Assembly (NCBI RefSeq): GCF_000321225.1
Contig: NW_004450567.1
Span: 290,514 to 354,513, forward strand
DNA from: Odobenus rosmarus divergens
Taxonomy: Eukaryota > Chordata > Mammalia > Carnivora > Odobenidae
DNA length: 64,000 bases
Direction: 5' to 3'
Both the position numbers and the translations under genes were made by a program. Numbering within the stretch: the stretch's first letter is position 1; every line of letters begins with the position of its first letter. This document shows positions 62,101 to 62,230 of this stretch, one piece after another. The notes under the pieces were generated by a model that did no database searches, was not told the DNA's origin, and saw nothing but the letters and a program-made list of their open reading frames with translations.

Positions 62101-62230
62101 CGGCTTCCAGCAGTCATTGGTGTAAGAAGGACTTTATAGCCAGTCACTGGGCTAGGAGATGGACTCCAACTTAGCTTAATGTATTTTGATGAGACTTCCA
62201 TGGCAACCAAATTTGAAGGAGGTTCAATAA
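1011..62230 (-). CDS. COL12A1: COL12A1, collagen type XII alpha-1 chain (internal part, 36 exons)
   Basis: Thirty-six exons join in frame into about 2,030 residues covering FN3-2 to the start of VWA4, an order and length that match vertebrate collagen XII. The product is a secreted homotrimeric FACIT collagen bound to the surface of collagen I fibrils. This part forms the non-collagenous NC3 arms. VWA2, VWA3 and VWA4 each keep the DxSxS metal-site motif (DGSYS, DGSWS, DASWS). Collagen XIV shares the module types but has two VWA domains and fewer FN3 repeats, so it is excluded by module count. All introns are GT-AG. Every module boundary is phase 1, so whole modules can be skipped without a frameshift. 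No stop or frameshift was found in any exon. The signal peptide, VWA1, the rest of VWA4, the TSPN-like domain and the collagen helices are outside the window. Identification rests on family knowledge and close residue-level agreement with the human protein as remembered. Confidence 0.97.
1255..1400 (-). mobile_element. MER5A-like hAT DNA transposon remnant
   Basis: The right end reads AAGTTTGAGAAGCACTAG, the reverse complement of the MER5A terminus, and the interior has CCTTGGCCCTACCCCAGGCC and TTCTTAGAAATGCAGAATCC as in MER5A. It is an old non-autonomous element with no coding capacity. Confidence 0.65.
1768..1990 (+). mobile_element. LINE-1 (old L1M type) 3' end fragment
   Basis: The order of phrases GTGAACCCTAATGTAAACTG, GATTGTAACAAATGCACCAC, TGGTGCTGGATGTTGA and TGCTGTGAACCTAAGATTGC is that of an old mammalian L1 3' untranslated end. 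It is antisense to the gene. Confidence 0.7.
2816..2890 (-). CDS. COL12A1: COL12A1 exon w35: proline-rich linker before VWA4
   Basis: A 75-nt exon, phase 1 to 1, encodes [17 protein letters not shown] and then TIPPARD. It is a flexible Pro/Thr-rich spacer between FN3-18 and VWA4 and a plausible O-glycosylation segment (inference). Its length and phase allow in-frame skipping. Confidence 0.94.
2891..3427 (-). other. COL12A1 intron w34/w35
   Basis: A 537-nt intron of apparently unique sequence. No repeat or conserved element was recognised. Confidence 0.8.
3428..3574 (-). CDS. COL12A1: COL12A1 exon w34: FN3-18, second half
   Basis: A 147-nt exon, phase 1 to 1, encodes [18 protein letters not shown], then [17 protein letters not shown], ending VSVKEHT. 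It is the last FN3 exon of the gene. Confidence 0.94.
3746..3862 (-). CDS. COL12A1: COL12A1 exon w33: FN3-18, first half
   Basis: A 117-nt exon, phase 1 to 1, encodes [18 protein letters not shown], then [17 protein letters not shown], ending SPAD. NVT is a glycosylation sequon. Confidence 0.94.
3863..4585 (-). other. COL12A1 intron w32/w33
   Basis: A 723-nt AT-rich intron. I see nothing beyond the splice sites. Confidence 0.8.
4586..4732 (-). CDS. COL12A1: COL12A1 exon w32: FN3-17, second half
   Basis: A 147-nt exon, phase 1 to 1, encodes [18 protein letters not shown], then [19 protein letters not shown], ending LTDQGTT. Confidence 0.95.
4733..5814 (-). other. COL12A1 intron w31/w32
   Basis: A 1.08-kb intron. 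Around 4940-5100 there are two MIR-like tails (TTAATGAATAAATTCAATC and GCATATAGTAGGTGCTCAAT). The rest looks unique. Confidence 0.75.
5815..5934 (-). CDS. COL12A1: COL12A1 exon w31: FN3-17, first half
   Basis: A 120-nt exon, phase 1 to 1, encodes [18 protein letters not shown], then [16 protein letters not shown], ending YKPV. From here on, the intron inside each FN3 module is phase 1 instead of phase 0. Confidence 0.94.
6265..6375 (-). repeat. MIR-like fragment
   Basis: CTGTCTAGTCCAACCACCTT, then TTGCCCAAGACCACACAGCT, then TAGTGACTAAAATGAT are typical of MIR or another ancient SINE core. Subfamily and exact orientation are uncertain. Confidence 0.5.
7045..7218 (+). mobile_element. MER-type (hAT-like) DNA element remnant
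   Basis: The ends are near-inverted: CAGTGACTTTCAATTTTGGC at the left and a reverse-complement-like end near TTGGAGAACCTTTGCT at the right, around a CACCTCAGACCAAATCCATT interior. This is the layout of a short non-autonomous MER element. Family assignment is by eye. Confidence 0.55.
7236..7419 (+). mobile_element. CAN SINE, first of a tandem pair
   Basis: A near-complete SINEC copy (GCACCTGGGTGGCTCAGACG head, AAATAAAATCTTT tail and a long A run). It is flanked by AGAAATTGACTCCTG at 7221-7235 and 7420-7434. Confidence 0.95.
7435..7584 (+). mobile_element. CAN SINE, second of a tandem pair, internally deleted
   Basis: A shortened SINEC copy (TGGGCGTCTGAGTAGCTCAG head; the middle of the tRNA-related region is missing; normal CT body and AAATAAAATCTTT tail). 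A third copy of the target sequence, AGAAATTGACTCCT, follows at 7585-7598. Confidence 0.92.
8042..8171 (-). CDS. COL12A1: COL12A1 exon w30: FN3-16, second half
   Basis: A 130-nt exon, phase 0 to 1, encodes [18 protein letters not shown], then [17 protein letters not shown], ending TGNGRT. Confidence 0.94.
8172..9856 (-). other. COL12A1 intron w29/w30
   Basis: A 1.69-kb intron with ancient SINE fragments in its first 500 nt and no recognisable features from about 8700 to 9856. Confidence 0.8.
8325..8425 (+). repeat. MIR fragment
   Basis: GAATGGTTTGAGGGTCAGAG, GAGCTCGAATCCCAGATCAG and CAGCCTTGTGACTTCCTG match the MIR core. A second ancient fragment (GCCAGGCGTGGTGATCGCTG region) follows at about 8560-8640. 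The 165-codon plus-strand frame over this stretch is non-coding. Confidence 0.65.
9857..9999 (-). CDS. COL12A1: COL12A1 exon w29: FN3-16, first half
   Basis: A 143-nt exon, phase 1 to 0, encodes [18 protein letters not shown], then [17 protein letters not shown], ending DPIDEY. Confidence 0.94.
10000..10681 (-). other. COL12A1 intron w28/w29
   Basis: A 682-nt intron. Nothing recognised; 10330-10640 is more GC-rich than its surroundings. Confidence 0.75.
10682..10811 (-). CDS. COL12A1: COL12A1 exon w28: FN3-15, second half
   Basis: A 130-nt exon, phase 0 to 1, encodes [18 protein letters not shown], then [18 protein letters not shown], ending GQGRT. Confidence 0.95.
10812..12110 (-). other. 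COL12A1 intron w27/w28
   Basis: A 1.3-kb intron with one SINE; the rest appears unique. Confidence 0.8.
11503..11712 (+). mobile_element. CAN SINE
   Basis: The head is GGGGCACCGGGGTGGCTCAG, followed by a CT-rich body and a tail with AAATAAAATCTG and a run of A. A diverged target duplication, ATTTTCATAAC at 11490-11500 and ATTTTCCTAAC at 11713-11723, flanks it. It is antisense to the gene. Confidence 0.93.
12111..12253 (-). CDS. COL12A1: COL12A1 exon w27: FN3-15, first half
   Basis: A 143-nt exon, phase 1 to 0, encodes [18 protein letters not shown], then [17 protein letters not shown], ending TRPSES. Confidence 0.95.
12254..13707 (-). other. COL12A1 intron w26/w27
   Basis: A 1.45-kb intron with one SINE and a short CATT/CATTC-type run near 12680-12710. 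Nothing else was recognised. Confidence 0.8.
12754..12952 (+). mobile_element. CAN SINE
   Basis: The head is GGGCGCCTGGGTGGCTCAGT, with a CT-rich body and AAATAAAATAAAATC tail. AAAAGGC on both sides (about 12747 and 12957) suggests a short target duplication. It is antisense to the gene. Confidence 0.93.
13708..13837 (-). CDS. COL12A1: COL12A1 exon w26: FN3-14, second half
   Basis: A 130-nt exon, phase 0 to 1, encodes [18 protein letters not shown], then [17 protein letters not shown], ending SDTGRT. Confidence 0.94.
13838..14266 (-). other. COL12A1 intron w25/w26
   Basis: A 429-nt intron. Nothing beyond the splice sites. Confidence 0.8.
14267..14406 (-). CDS. COL12A1: COL12A1 exon w25: FN3-14, first half
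   Basis: A 140-nt exon, phase 1 to 0, encodes [18 protein letters not shown], then [18 protein letters not shown], ending GPEEL. Confidence 0.94.
14407..14825 (-). other. COL12A1 intron w24/w25
   Basis: A 419-nt intron. Nothing recognised. Confidence 0.8.
14826..14955 (-). CDS. COL12A1: COL12A1 exon w24: FN3-13, second half
   Basis: A 130-nt exon, phase 0 to 1, encodes [18 protein letters not shown], then [17 protein letters not shown], ending TGRGKT. Confidence 0.95.
14956..17564 (-). other. COL12A1 intron w23/w24
   Basis: A 2.6-kb intron with one short L1 fragment. From about 15220 to 17520 I recognise no repeats or motifs. Confidence 0.8.
15111..15210 (-). mobile_element. Short LINE-1 fragment with target duplication
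   Basis: TTTTTTATTAACATATAGCG, GGGGTACAGGTCTGTGATTC and CAGCACTCACCATAGTTAGG are the carnivore L1 3' region in reverse orientation. GGTATCATTTT-type repeats flank it at about 15102 and 15212. It is a severely 5'-truncated insertion. Confidence 0.75.
17565..17707 (-). CDS. COL12A1: COL12A1 exon w23: FN3-13, first half
   Basis: A 143-nt exon, phase 1 to 0, encodes [18 protein letters not shown], then [17 protein letters not shown], ending GEGNEQT. NATS is an N-glycosylation sequon. The donor is weaker than its neighbours (ACG|GTAATT). Confidence 0.94.
17708..18139 (-). other. COL12A1 intron w22/w23
   Basis: A 432-nt intron with an L1 3' end and a short TTCA/CATT repeat at 18070-18100. Confidence 0.8.
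17800..17905 (+). mobile_element. LINE-1 3' end, carnivore type
   Basis: GAGCACTGGGTGTTATACGC, AACAATGAATCATGGAACAC, AATGTATGGTGATTAACATA and an A tail are the 3' end of a carnivore L1, strongly 5'-truncated. Confidence 0.85.
18140..18166 (-). CDS. COL12A1: COL12A1 exon w22: 27-nt linker microexon
   Basis: A 27-nt exon, phase 1 to 1, is bounded by a TTTTAG acceptor and a CAAG|GTAAGA donor. It encodes PRLIPLTTQ, linking FN3-12 to FN3-13. The TTQAPKSGP sequence across the next junction matches the collagen XII linker. It is 111 nt from exon w21. Because it is a multiple of three it could be a cassette exon. Confidence 0.85.
18278..18410 (-). CDS. COL12A1: COL12A1 exon w21: FN3-12, second half
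   Basis: A 133-nt exon, phase 0 to 1, encodes [18 protein letters not shown], then [19 protein letters not shown], ending GSERT. It is three bases longer than the usual 130-nt second half. Confidence 0.94.
18639..18774 (+). repeat. (GGAA)n homopurine microsatellite
   Basis: About 136 nt of A and G only, interrupted by a single T at 18718. The core is GGAA repeats at 18650-18710, followed by GGGA-type repeats. In the transcript it is a homopyrimidine run that starts 11 nt after the donor of exon w20. The rest of the 374-nt intron (18411-18784) also has a short (CA)n at 18434-18453. Confidence 0.98.
18785..18924 (-). CDS. COL12A1: COL12A1 exon w20: FN3-12, first half
   Basis: A 140-nt exon, phase 1 to 0, encodes [18 protein letters not shown], then [17 protein letters not shown], ending SSDKME. 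A long homopyrimidine run in the transcript begins 11 nt downstream of its donor. Confidence 0.94.
20205..20522 (+). mobile_element. MER-type DNA transposon remnant (hAT-like)
   Basis: CTGTGCTGTCTACTATCAGA, GCTACTGAGTACTTGGAATG, GAAATGATAATATTTTGATA, AAATGTGGCTACTAGAAAAT and TCTCATTATATTTCTTCAGA occur in the order of a common mammalian non-autonomous element. I do not give a subfamily. Confidence 0.6.
21238..21366 (+). mobile_element. LINE-1 3' end with (AAAT)n tail
   Basis: TGAATCACCATATTGTATAC, TAATGTAACACCATATGTTA and an AATAAATAAATAA tail mark an L1 3' terminus. GAATGGACATG at 21227-21237 and 21367-21377 is the target duplication. It is a 5'-truncated insertion of about 130 nt. Confidence 0.85.
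21540..21669 (-). CDS. COL12A1: COL12A1 exon w19: FN3-11, second half
   Basis: A 130-nt exon, phase 0 to 1, encodes [18 protein letters not shown], then [18 protein letters not shown], ending AQETT. The donor is ACCC|GTAAGT. Confidence 0.94.
21670..22797 (-). other. COL12A1 intron w18/w19
   Basis: A 1.1-kb intron. Nothing recognised. Confidence 0.75.
22798..22934 (-). CDS. COL12A1: COL12A1 exon w18: FN3-11, first half
   Basis: A 137-nt exon, phase 1 to 0, encodes [18 protein letters not shown], then [17 protein letters not shown], ending EDDVKE. Confidence 0.94.
22935..24840 (-). other. COL12A1 intron w17/w18
   Basis: A 1.9-kb intron. A weak MIR-like tail is visible at about 24260-24350; a CT-rich stretch runs from 23570 to 24010. 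Nothing else was recognised. Confidence 0.7.
24841..24970 (-). CDS. COL12A1: COL12A1 exon w17: FN3-10, second half
   Basis: A 130-nt exon, phase 0 to 1, encodes [18 protein letters not shown], then [18 protein letters not shown], ending TAREVT. It is spliced from exon w16 across a 313-nt intron. Confidence 0.94.
24971..25283 (-). other. COL12A1 intron w16/w17
   Basis: A 313-nt intron with nothing recognisable apart from the splice sites. Confidence 0.8.
25284..25426 (-). CDS. COL12A1: COL12A1 exon w16: FN3-10, first half
   Basis: A 143-nt exon, phase 1 to 0, encodes [18 protein letters not shown], then [20 protein letters not shown], ending PRKPKE. The INATEP stretch contains an N-X-T sequon that I do not recall in the human protein. 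Confidence 0.93.
28933..29010 (+). repeat. TA/TG-rich simple repeat inside the LINE-1
   Basis: Alternating ATATAT and TGTGTG runs between TAGATATATA and TATATACACAG. Confidence 0.9.
32106..32167 (+). repeat. (AT)n(AC)n microsatellite at the LINE-1 3' end
   Basis: About 21 AT units at 32106-32147 followed by about 10 AC units. It sits at the position where L1 3' ends carry a short TA stretch before the AATGGAGTACTGCTCAGCC text, so it expanded from within the element. Confidence 0.97.
33217..33346 (-). CDS. COL12A1: COL12A1 exon w15: FN3-9, second half
   Basis: A 130-nt exon, phase 0 to 1, encodes [20 protein letters not shown], then the last strands, ending LKGTEKT. The 130-nt size is shared by most later second-half exons. 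Confidence 0.94.
33505..33612 (+). repeat. MIR fragment
   Basis: GTTTCCTTACTTGTAAAATG and GTTTCCTTCCAACTCCATGA lie at MIR spacing. The rest of the 518-nt intron (33347-33864) is unclassified. Confidence 0.6.
33865..34004 (-). CDS. COL12A1: COL12A1 exon w14: FN3-9, first half
   Basis: A 140-nt exon, phase 1 to 0, encodes [16 protein letters not shown] through [17 protein letters not shown] to GGKRQE. It starts the series of FN3 modules split into two exons by a phase 0 intron. Confidence 0.94.
34005..35562 (-). other. COL12A1 intron w13/w14
   Basis: A 1.56-kb intron with the MER20-like element at its 5' end (in gene direction). 34005-35325 holds nothing I recognise. Confidence 0.8.
35328..35551 (+). 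mobile_element. MER20-like hAT DNA transposon
   Basis: GCAGACATTTGGCAACGTTT, TTTTTAGTTGTCACAACTCA, AGGGATGCTGCTAAATATCT, TTATCTGTCCCAAATATCAA and the terminus AGGGTAAGAAACCCTG follow MER20 from end to end. It ends 12 nt from exon w13. Confidence 0.85.
35563..35709 (-). CDS. COL12A1: COL12A1 exon w13: VWA3, last part
   Basis: A 147-nt exon, phase 1 to 1, encodes [19 protein letters not shown] through the closing cysteine in [12 protein letters not shown]. Its donor (CCAG|GTAAGA) lies only 12 nt from the end of a MER20-like element in the intron. Confidence 0.95.
35710..36234 (-). other. COL12A1 intron w12/w13
   Basis: A 525-nt intron. Nothing recognised. Confidence 0.8.
36235..36399 (-). CDS. 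COL12A1: COL12A1 exon w12: VWA3, third part
   Basis: A 165-nt exon, phase 1 to 1, encodes [18 protein letters not shown], then [13 protein letters not shown] (third metal-site loop), then [11 protein letters not shown]. Confidence 0.95.
36499..36618 (-). CDS. COL12A1: COL12A1 exon w11: VWA3, second part
   Basis: A 120-nt exon, phase 1 to 1, encodes [20 protein letters not shown] through [16 protein letters not shown] to NTLTG, which holds the second metal-site loop. The introns on both sides are very short (80 and 99 nt). Confidence 0.94.
36699..36848 (-). CDS. COL12A1: COL12A1 exon w10: VWA3, first part with metal-site motif
   Basis: A 150-nt exon, phase 1 to 1, begins [13 protein letters not shown] and contains the MIDAS motif DGSWS. 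It ends at GPKRVQI plus one base. In the described short human variant the signal peptide is joined directly to this exon (residues 25-1188 missing, from memory). The intron sequence just upstream is open in the same frame, as described in a separate entry. Confidence 0.95.
36849..36927 (-). other. In-frame signal-peptide-like leader abutting the VWA3 exon (candidate alternative N-terminus)
   Basis: Intron sequence directly upstream of exon w10 is open in the VWA3 frame for 26 codons from an ATG in a strong Kozak context (G at -3, G at +4). The reading is [13 protein letters not shown], then [13 protein letters not shown], then into GMECL of VWA3. It has the parts of a secretion signal: a short polar start, a hydrophobic core, and A-x-S just before the junction as a signal peptidase site. 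An in-frame TAA lies 39 nt upstream of the ATG. The hydrophobic core overlaps the polypyrimidine tract of the acceptor, which often reads as Leu/Ser/Phe by chance, so this may be coincidence. No TATA box was seen upstream. Confidence 0.25.
36849..38613 (-). other. COL12A1 intron w9/w10 (long/short variant junction)
   Basis: A 1.77-kb intron separating the long-form-only exons from those shared by both collagen XII forms. I recognise no repeats in it. The last 79 nt before exon w10 carry the signal-peptide-like open frame. Confidence 0.8.
38614..38735 (-). CDS. COL12A1: COL12A1 exon w9: FN3-8, second part
   Basis: A 122-nt exon, phase 2 to 1, finishes FN3-8 ([17 protein letters not shown]) and carries a short linker ([13 protein letters not shown]) up to VWA3. 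It is the last exon of the block missing from the short collagen XII variant. Confidence 0.94.
38736..39617 (-). other. COL12A1 intron w8/w9
   Basis: An 882-nt intron. 39100-39330 is noticeably more GC-rich than its surroundings. No repeat family recognised. Confidence 0.75.
39618..39810 (-). CDS. COL12A1: COL12A1 exon w8: FN3-8, first part
   Basis: A 193-nt exon starts at phase 1 and ends at phase 2 (donor CTTAG|GTAAGA, inside an arginine codon). It encodes [15 protein letters not shown] through [15 protein letters not shown] to VVLEEL. It is completed by exon w9. Confidence 0.94.
39811..40265 (-). other. COL12A1 intron w7/w8
   Basis: A 455-nt AT-rich intron. Nothing recognised. Confidence 0.8.
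40266..40532 (-). CDS. COL12A1: COL12A1 exon w7: FN3-7
   Basis: A 267-nt exon, phase 1 to 1, encodes a whole FN3 module ([50 protein letters not shown]). It is the last single-exon FN3 module before the split ones begin. Confidence 0.95.
41520..42119 (+). mobile_element. Old LINE-1 (L1M type), 5' part
   Basis: CATCTAATAAAAATTACCAG followed by GCATGCAAAGAAGGAAAAAA is the region upstream of L1M ORF1. The element continues at 42527 after an LTR insertion. The left boundary is approximate. Confidence 0.7.
42120..42526 (+). mobile_element. Solo MaLR (MST/MLT1-type) LTR
   Basis: It starts TGTTATAGGCTGAATGATTG and ends GTTGGAACTAAGACA, with CCATGTGAGGACATAGAAGA, CTTGGACTTCCAGCCTCCAG and AATAAATTTCTGTTGCTTAA inside, in MaLR LTR order. 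There is no internal region and no coding capacity. It interrupts an older L1 in the same orientation. Confidence 0.85.
42527..43200 (+). mobile_element. Old LINE-1 (L1M type), continuation across ORF1
   Basis: GAAACAGAACCAGAAAAGAC, ACTTCTAGAGATGGAAAATA, AATGTCTGAGATGAAAGATA and ATAATTGGAGTACCTAAAGA follow the L1M ORF1 region in order. The frame is broken by several stops. The right boundary is approximate. Confidence 0.75.
44935..45122 (+). repeat. MIR element
   Basis: CACTATGCTTGGTGCTTTGC, TTTAATCCTCAAGACAACTC, GATAAGGAAACAGAGACTCA and TTGTCCAAGGTCATACAGCT give a well-preserved MIR. Confidence 0.85.
45391..45663 (-). CDS. COL12A1: COL12A1 exon w6: FN3-6
   Basis: A 273-nt exon, phase 1 to 1, encodes a whole FN3 module ([50 protein letters not shown]). 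It lies 8.4 kb downstream of exon w5, across the largest intron in the window. Confidence 0.95.
45970..46161 (+). mobile_element. CAN SINE with 17-bp target duplication
   Basis: The head is GGGGCACCTGGGTGGCTCAG. AAAAAAATTGTTCTCCA flanks it at 45953-45969 and 46162-46178. It is a nearly intact copy, probably among the younger ones, and antisense to the gene. Confidence 0.96.
48776..48968 (+). mobile_element. CAN SINE
   Basis: The head is GGACGCGTGGGTGGCTCAGT, with a CT-rich body and AAATAAATAAAATC tail. I could not define the target duplication. A MER-type fragment (CAGAATCACCTGGGGTGTCA) precedes it at about 48655. Confidence 0.92.
50694..50707. promoter_or_regulatory. Candidate RFX X-box: perfect 14-bp palindrome
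   Basis: GTTGCTATAGCAAC is a perfect inverted repeat and fits the RFX-family consensus (GTTGCYATRGYAAC type). It lies in a repeat-poor part of the largest intron. Function is inferred from the motif alone. Confidence 0.4.
52565..52745 (+). repeat. MIR element
   Basis: CATTTGATCTCCACAGTAAA, TTATAGATGGGTATACTGAG, CTCAGAGGGGTTAAGGAAAC and GTCGCATGGCTAAGTAGTCA are in MIR order. Confidence 0.85.
52872..53048 (-). mobile_element. CAN SINE, the only copy in sense with the gene
   Basis: On the plus strand it reads TTTTTTTAAAGATTTTATTT and ends ACTGACTGAGCCACCACGCT, the reverse of a SINEC. It lies in COL12A1 transcript orientation with its A tail pointing downstream in the gene. Confidence 0.93.
54111..54383 (-). 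CDS. COL12A1: COL12A1 exon w5: FN3-5
   Basis: A 273-nt exon, phase 1 to 1, encodes a whole FN3 module ([50 protein letters not shown]). The acceptor follows an A-rich stretch on the plus strand, which is a T-rich polypyrimidine tract in the transcript. Confidence 0.95.
54457..54486 (+). repeat. (TG)n microsatellite
   Basis: About 13 TG units followed by CGCAC, 73 nt upstream of exon w5 in transcript direction. Confidence 0.97.
55285..55485 (+). repeat. MIR element
   Basis: TCAGTTACTATTTAGTATCT, TTTCCTTATAAAAAGGGATA, GGATCGAATGAGATAATATA and AGCTCTTTGCACAGAACCTG follow a MIR. The rest of the 1.6-kb intron (54384-56001) is unclassified. Confidence 0.75.
56002..56274 (-). CDS. COL12A1: COL12A1 exon w4: FN3-4
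   Basis: A 273-nt exon, phase 1 to 1, encodes a whole FN3 module starting [13 protein letters not shown] and containing [17 protein letters not shown] and [15 protein letters not shown]. The donor is GAAG|GTAGAG. Confidence 0.95.
57228..57684 (+). mobile_element. Tigger-related (TcMar) MER DNA element
   Basis: GTTTATCTGCATGGGTTACA, AAATTAGGCACAGTAAGAGA, GATGTGAGATGATAAAATGC and CTATGGGCAACTGAAACCGC occur in the order of a common mammalian Tigger-derived MER. It is non-coding. Confidence 0.7.
58136..58267 (+). mobile_element. CAN SINE, internally deleted, with 13-bp target duplication
   Basis: GGGGTGCCTGGATGGCTCAG is followed directly by GCTCAGCAGGGAGTCTGCTT, so about 60 nt of the tRNA-like part is missing. 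AAATCAGAAATAT flanks it at 58122-58134 and 58268-58280. Confidence 0.92.
58755..59275 (+). mobile_element. LINE-1 3' end fragment
   Basis: CTGCATTATTTACAATAGCT, TGAGTGGATAATCAAAATGT, CATGGATGAACCTTGAGGAC, CATTATGCTAAGTGAAATAA and GTGATTGCCAGGGGCAGTGG give an L1 3' end of about 520 nt, antisense to the gene. Confidence 0.9.
59056..59086 (+). other. Potential G-quadruplex
   Basis: Five runs of four or more G (59056-59059, 59064-59067, 59069-59073, 59075-59079, 59081-59086) within 31 nt, inside the L1 3' fragment. The COL12A1 transcript carries the C-rich strand. Confidence 0.75.
59650..59922 (-). CDS. COL12A1: COL12A1 exon w3: FN3-3
   Basis: A 273-nt exon, phase 1 to 1, encodes a whole FN3 module ([44 protein letters not shown]). 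The NVT in the last strand region is an N-glycosylation sequon. It follows VWA2 directly. Confidence 0.95.
59923..61136 (-). other. COL12A1 intron w2/w3
   Basis: A 1.2-kb intron. Apart from the U6 fragment I recognise nothing. Confidence 0.8.
60608..60644 (+). pseudogene. RNU6 (pseudogene): Truncated U6 snRNA retrocopy with 16-bp target duplication
   Basis: GTGCTCGCTTCAGCAGCACA continuing through TATACTAAAATTGGAAC is the first 37 nt of U6 with one change (A for G in the CTTCGG loop). The 3' two thirds are missing and there is no poly(A). GACAAATAGAATTTGA flanks it exactly at 60592-60607 and 60645-60660. The clean repeats show a target-primed insertion of a 5'-intact, 3'-truncated RNA, as in known tailless retropseudogenes. 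Confidence 0.92.
61137..61739 (-). CDS. COL12A1: COL12A1 exon w2: VWA2, whole domain in one 603-nt exon
   Basis: One uninterrupted exon of 201 codons, phase 1 to 1, encodes the complete second von Willebrand factor A domain. The metal-binding (MIDAS) residues are visible: DGSYS after DIVFLV, the threonine in GGSTNTG, and the aspartate in LITDGKS. Flanking cysteines (ECSRG near the start, SICLR near the end) probably close the domain with a disulfide. The exon ends in a short helical tail rich in E and K. VWA3 in the same gene is instead split over four exons. Unspliced reading 5' of the exon is open for 28 codons but is only polypyrimidine tract. Confidence 0.96.
61940..62230 (-). CDS. COL12A1: COL12A1 exon w1: FN3-2, whole module in one exon
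   Basis: The exon is 291 nt, phase 1 at both ends, read from TTATTGAACCTCC after a TAG acceptor to CAAGTGG before GTAAGT. It encodes a complete fibronectin type III module ([11 protein letters not shown], then [15 protein letters not shown], then [14 protein letters not shown]). It sits between VWA1 (off the right edge) and VWA2. It belongs to the block present only in the long collagen XII variant. Confidence 0.95.
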
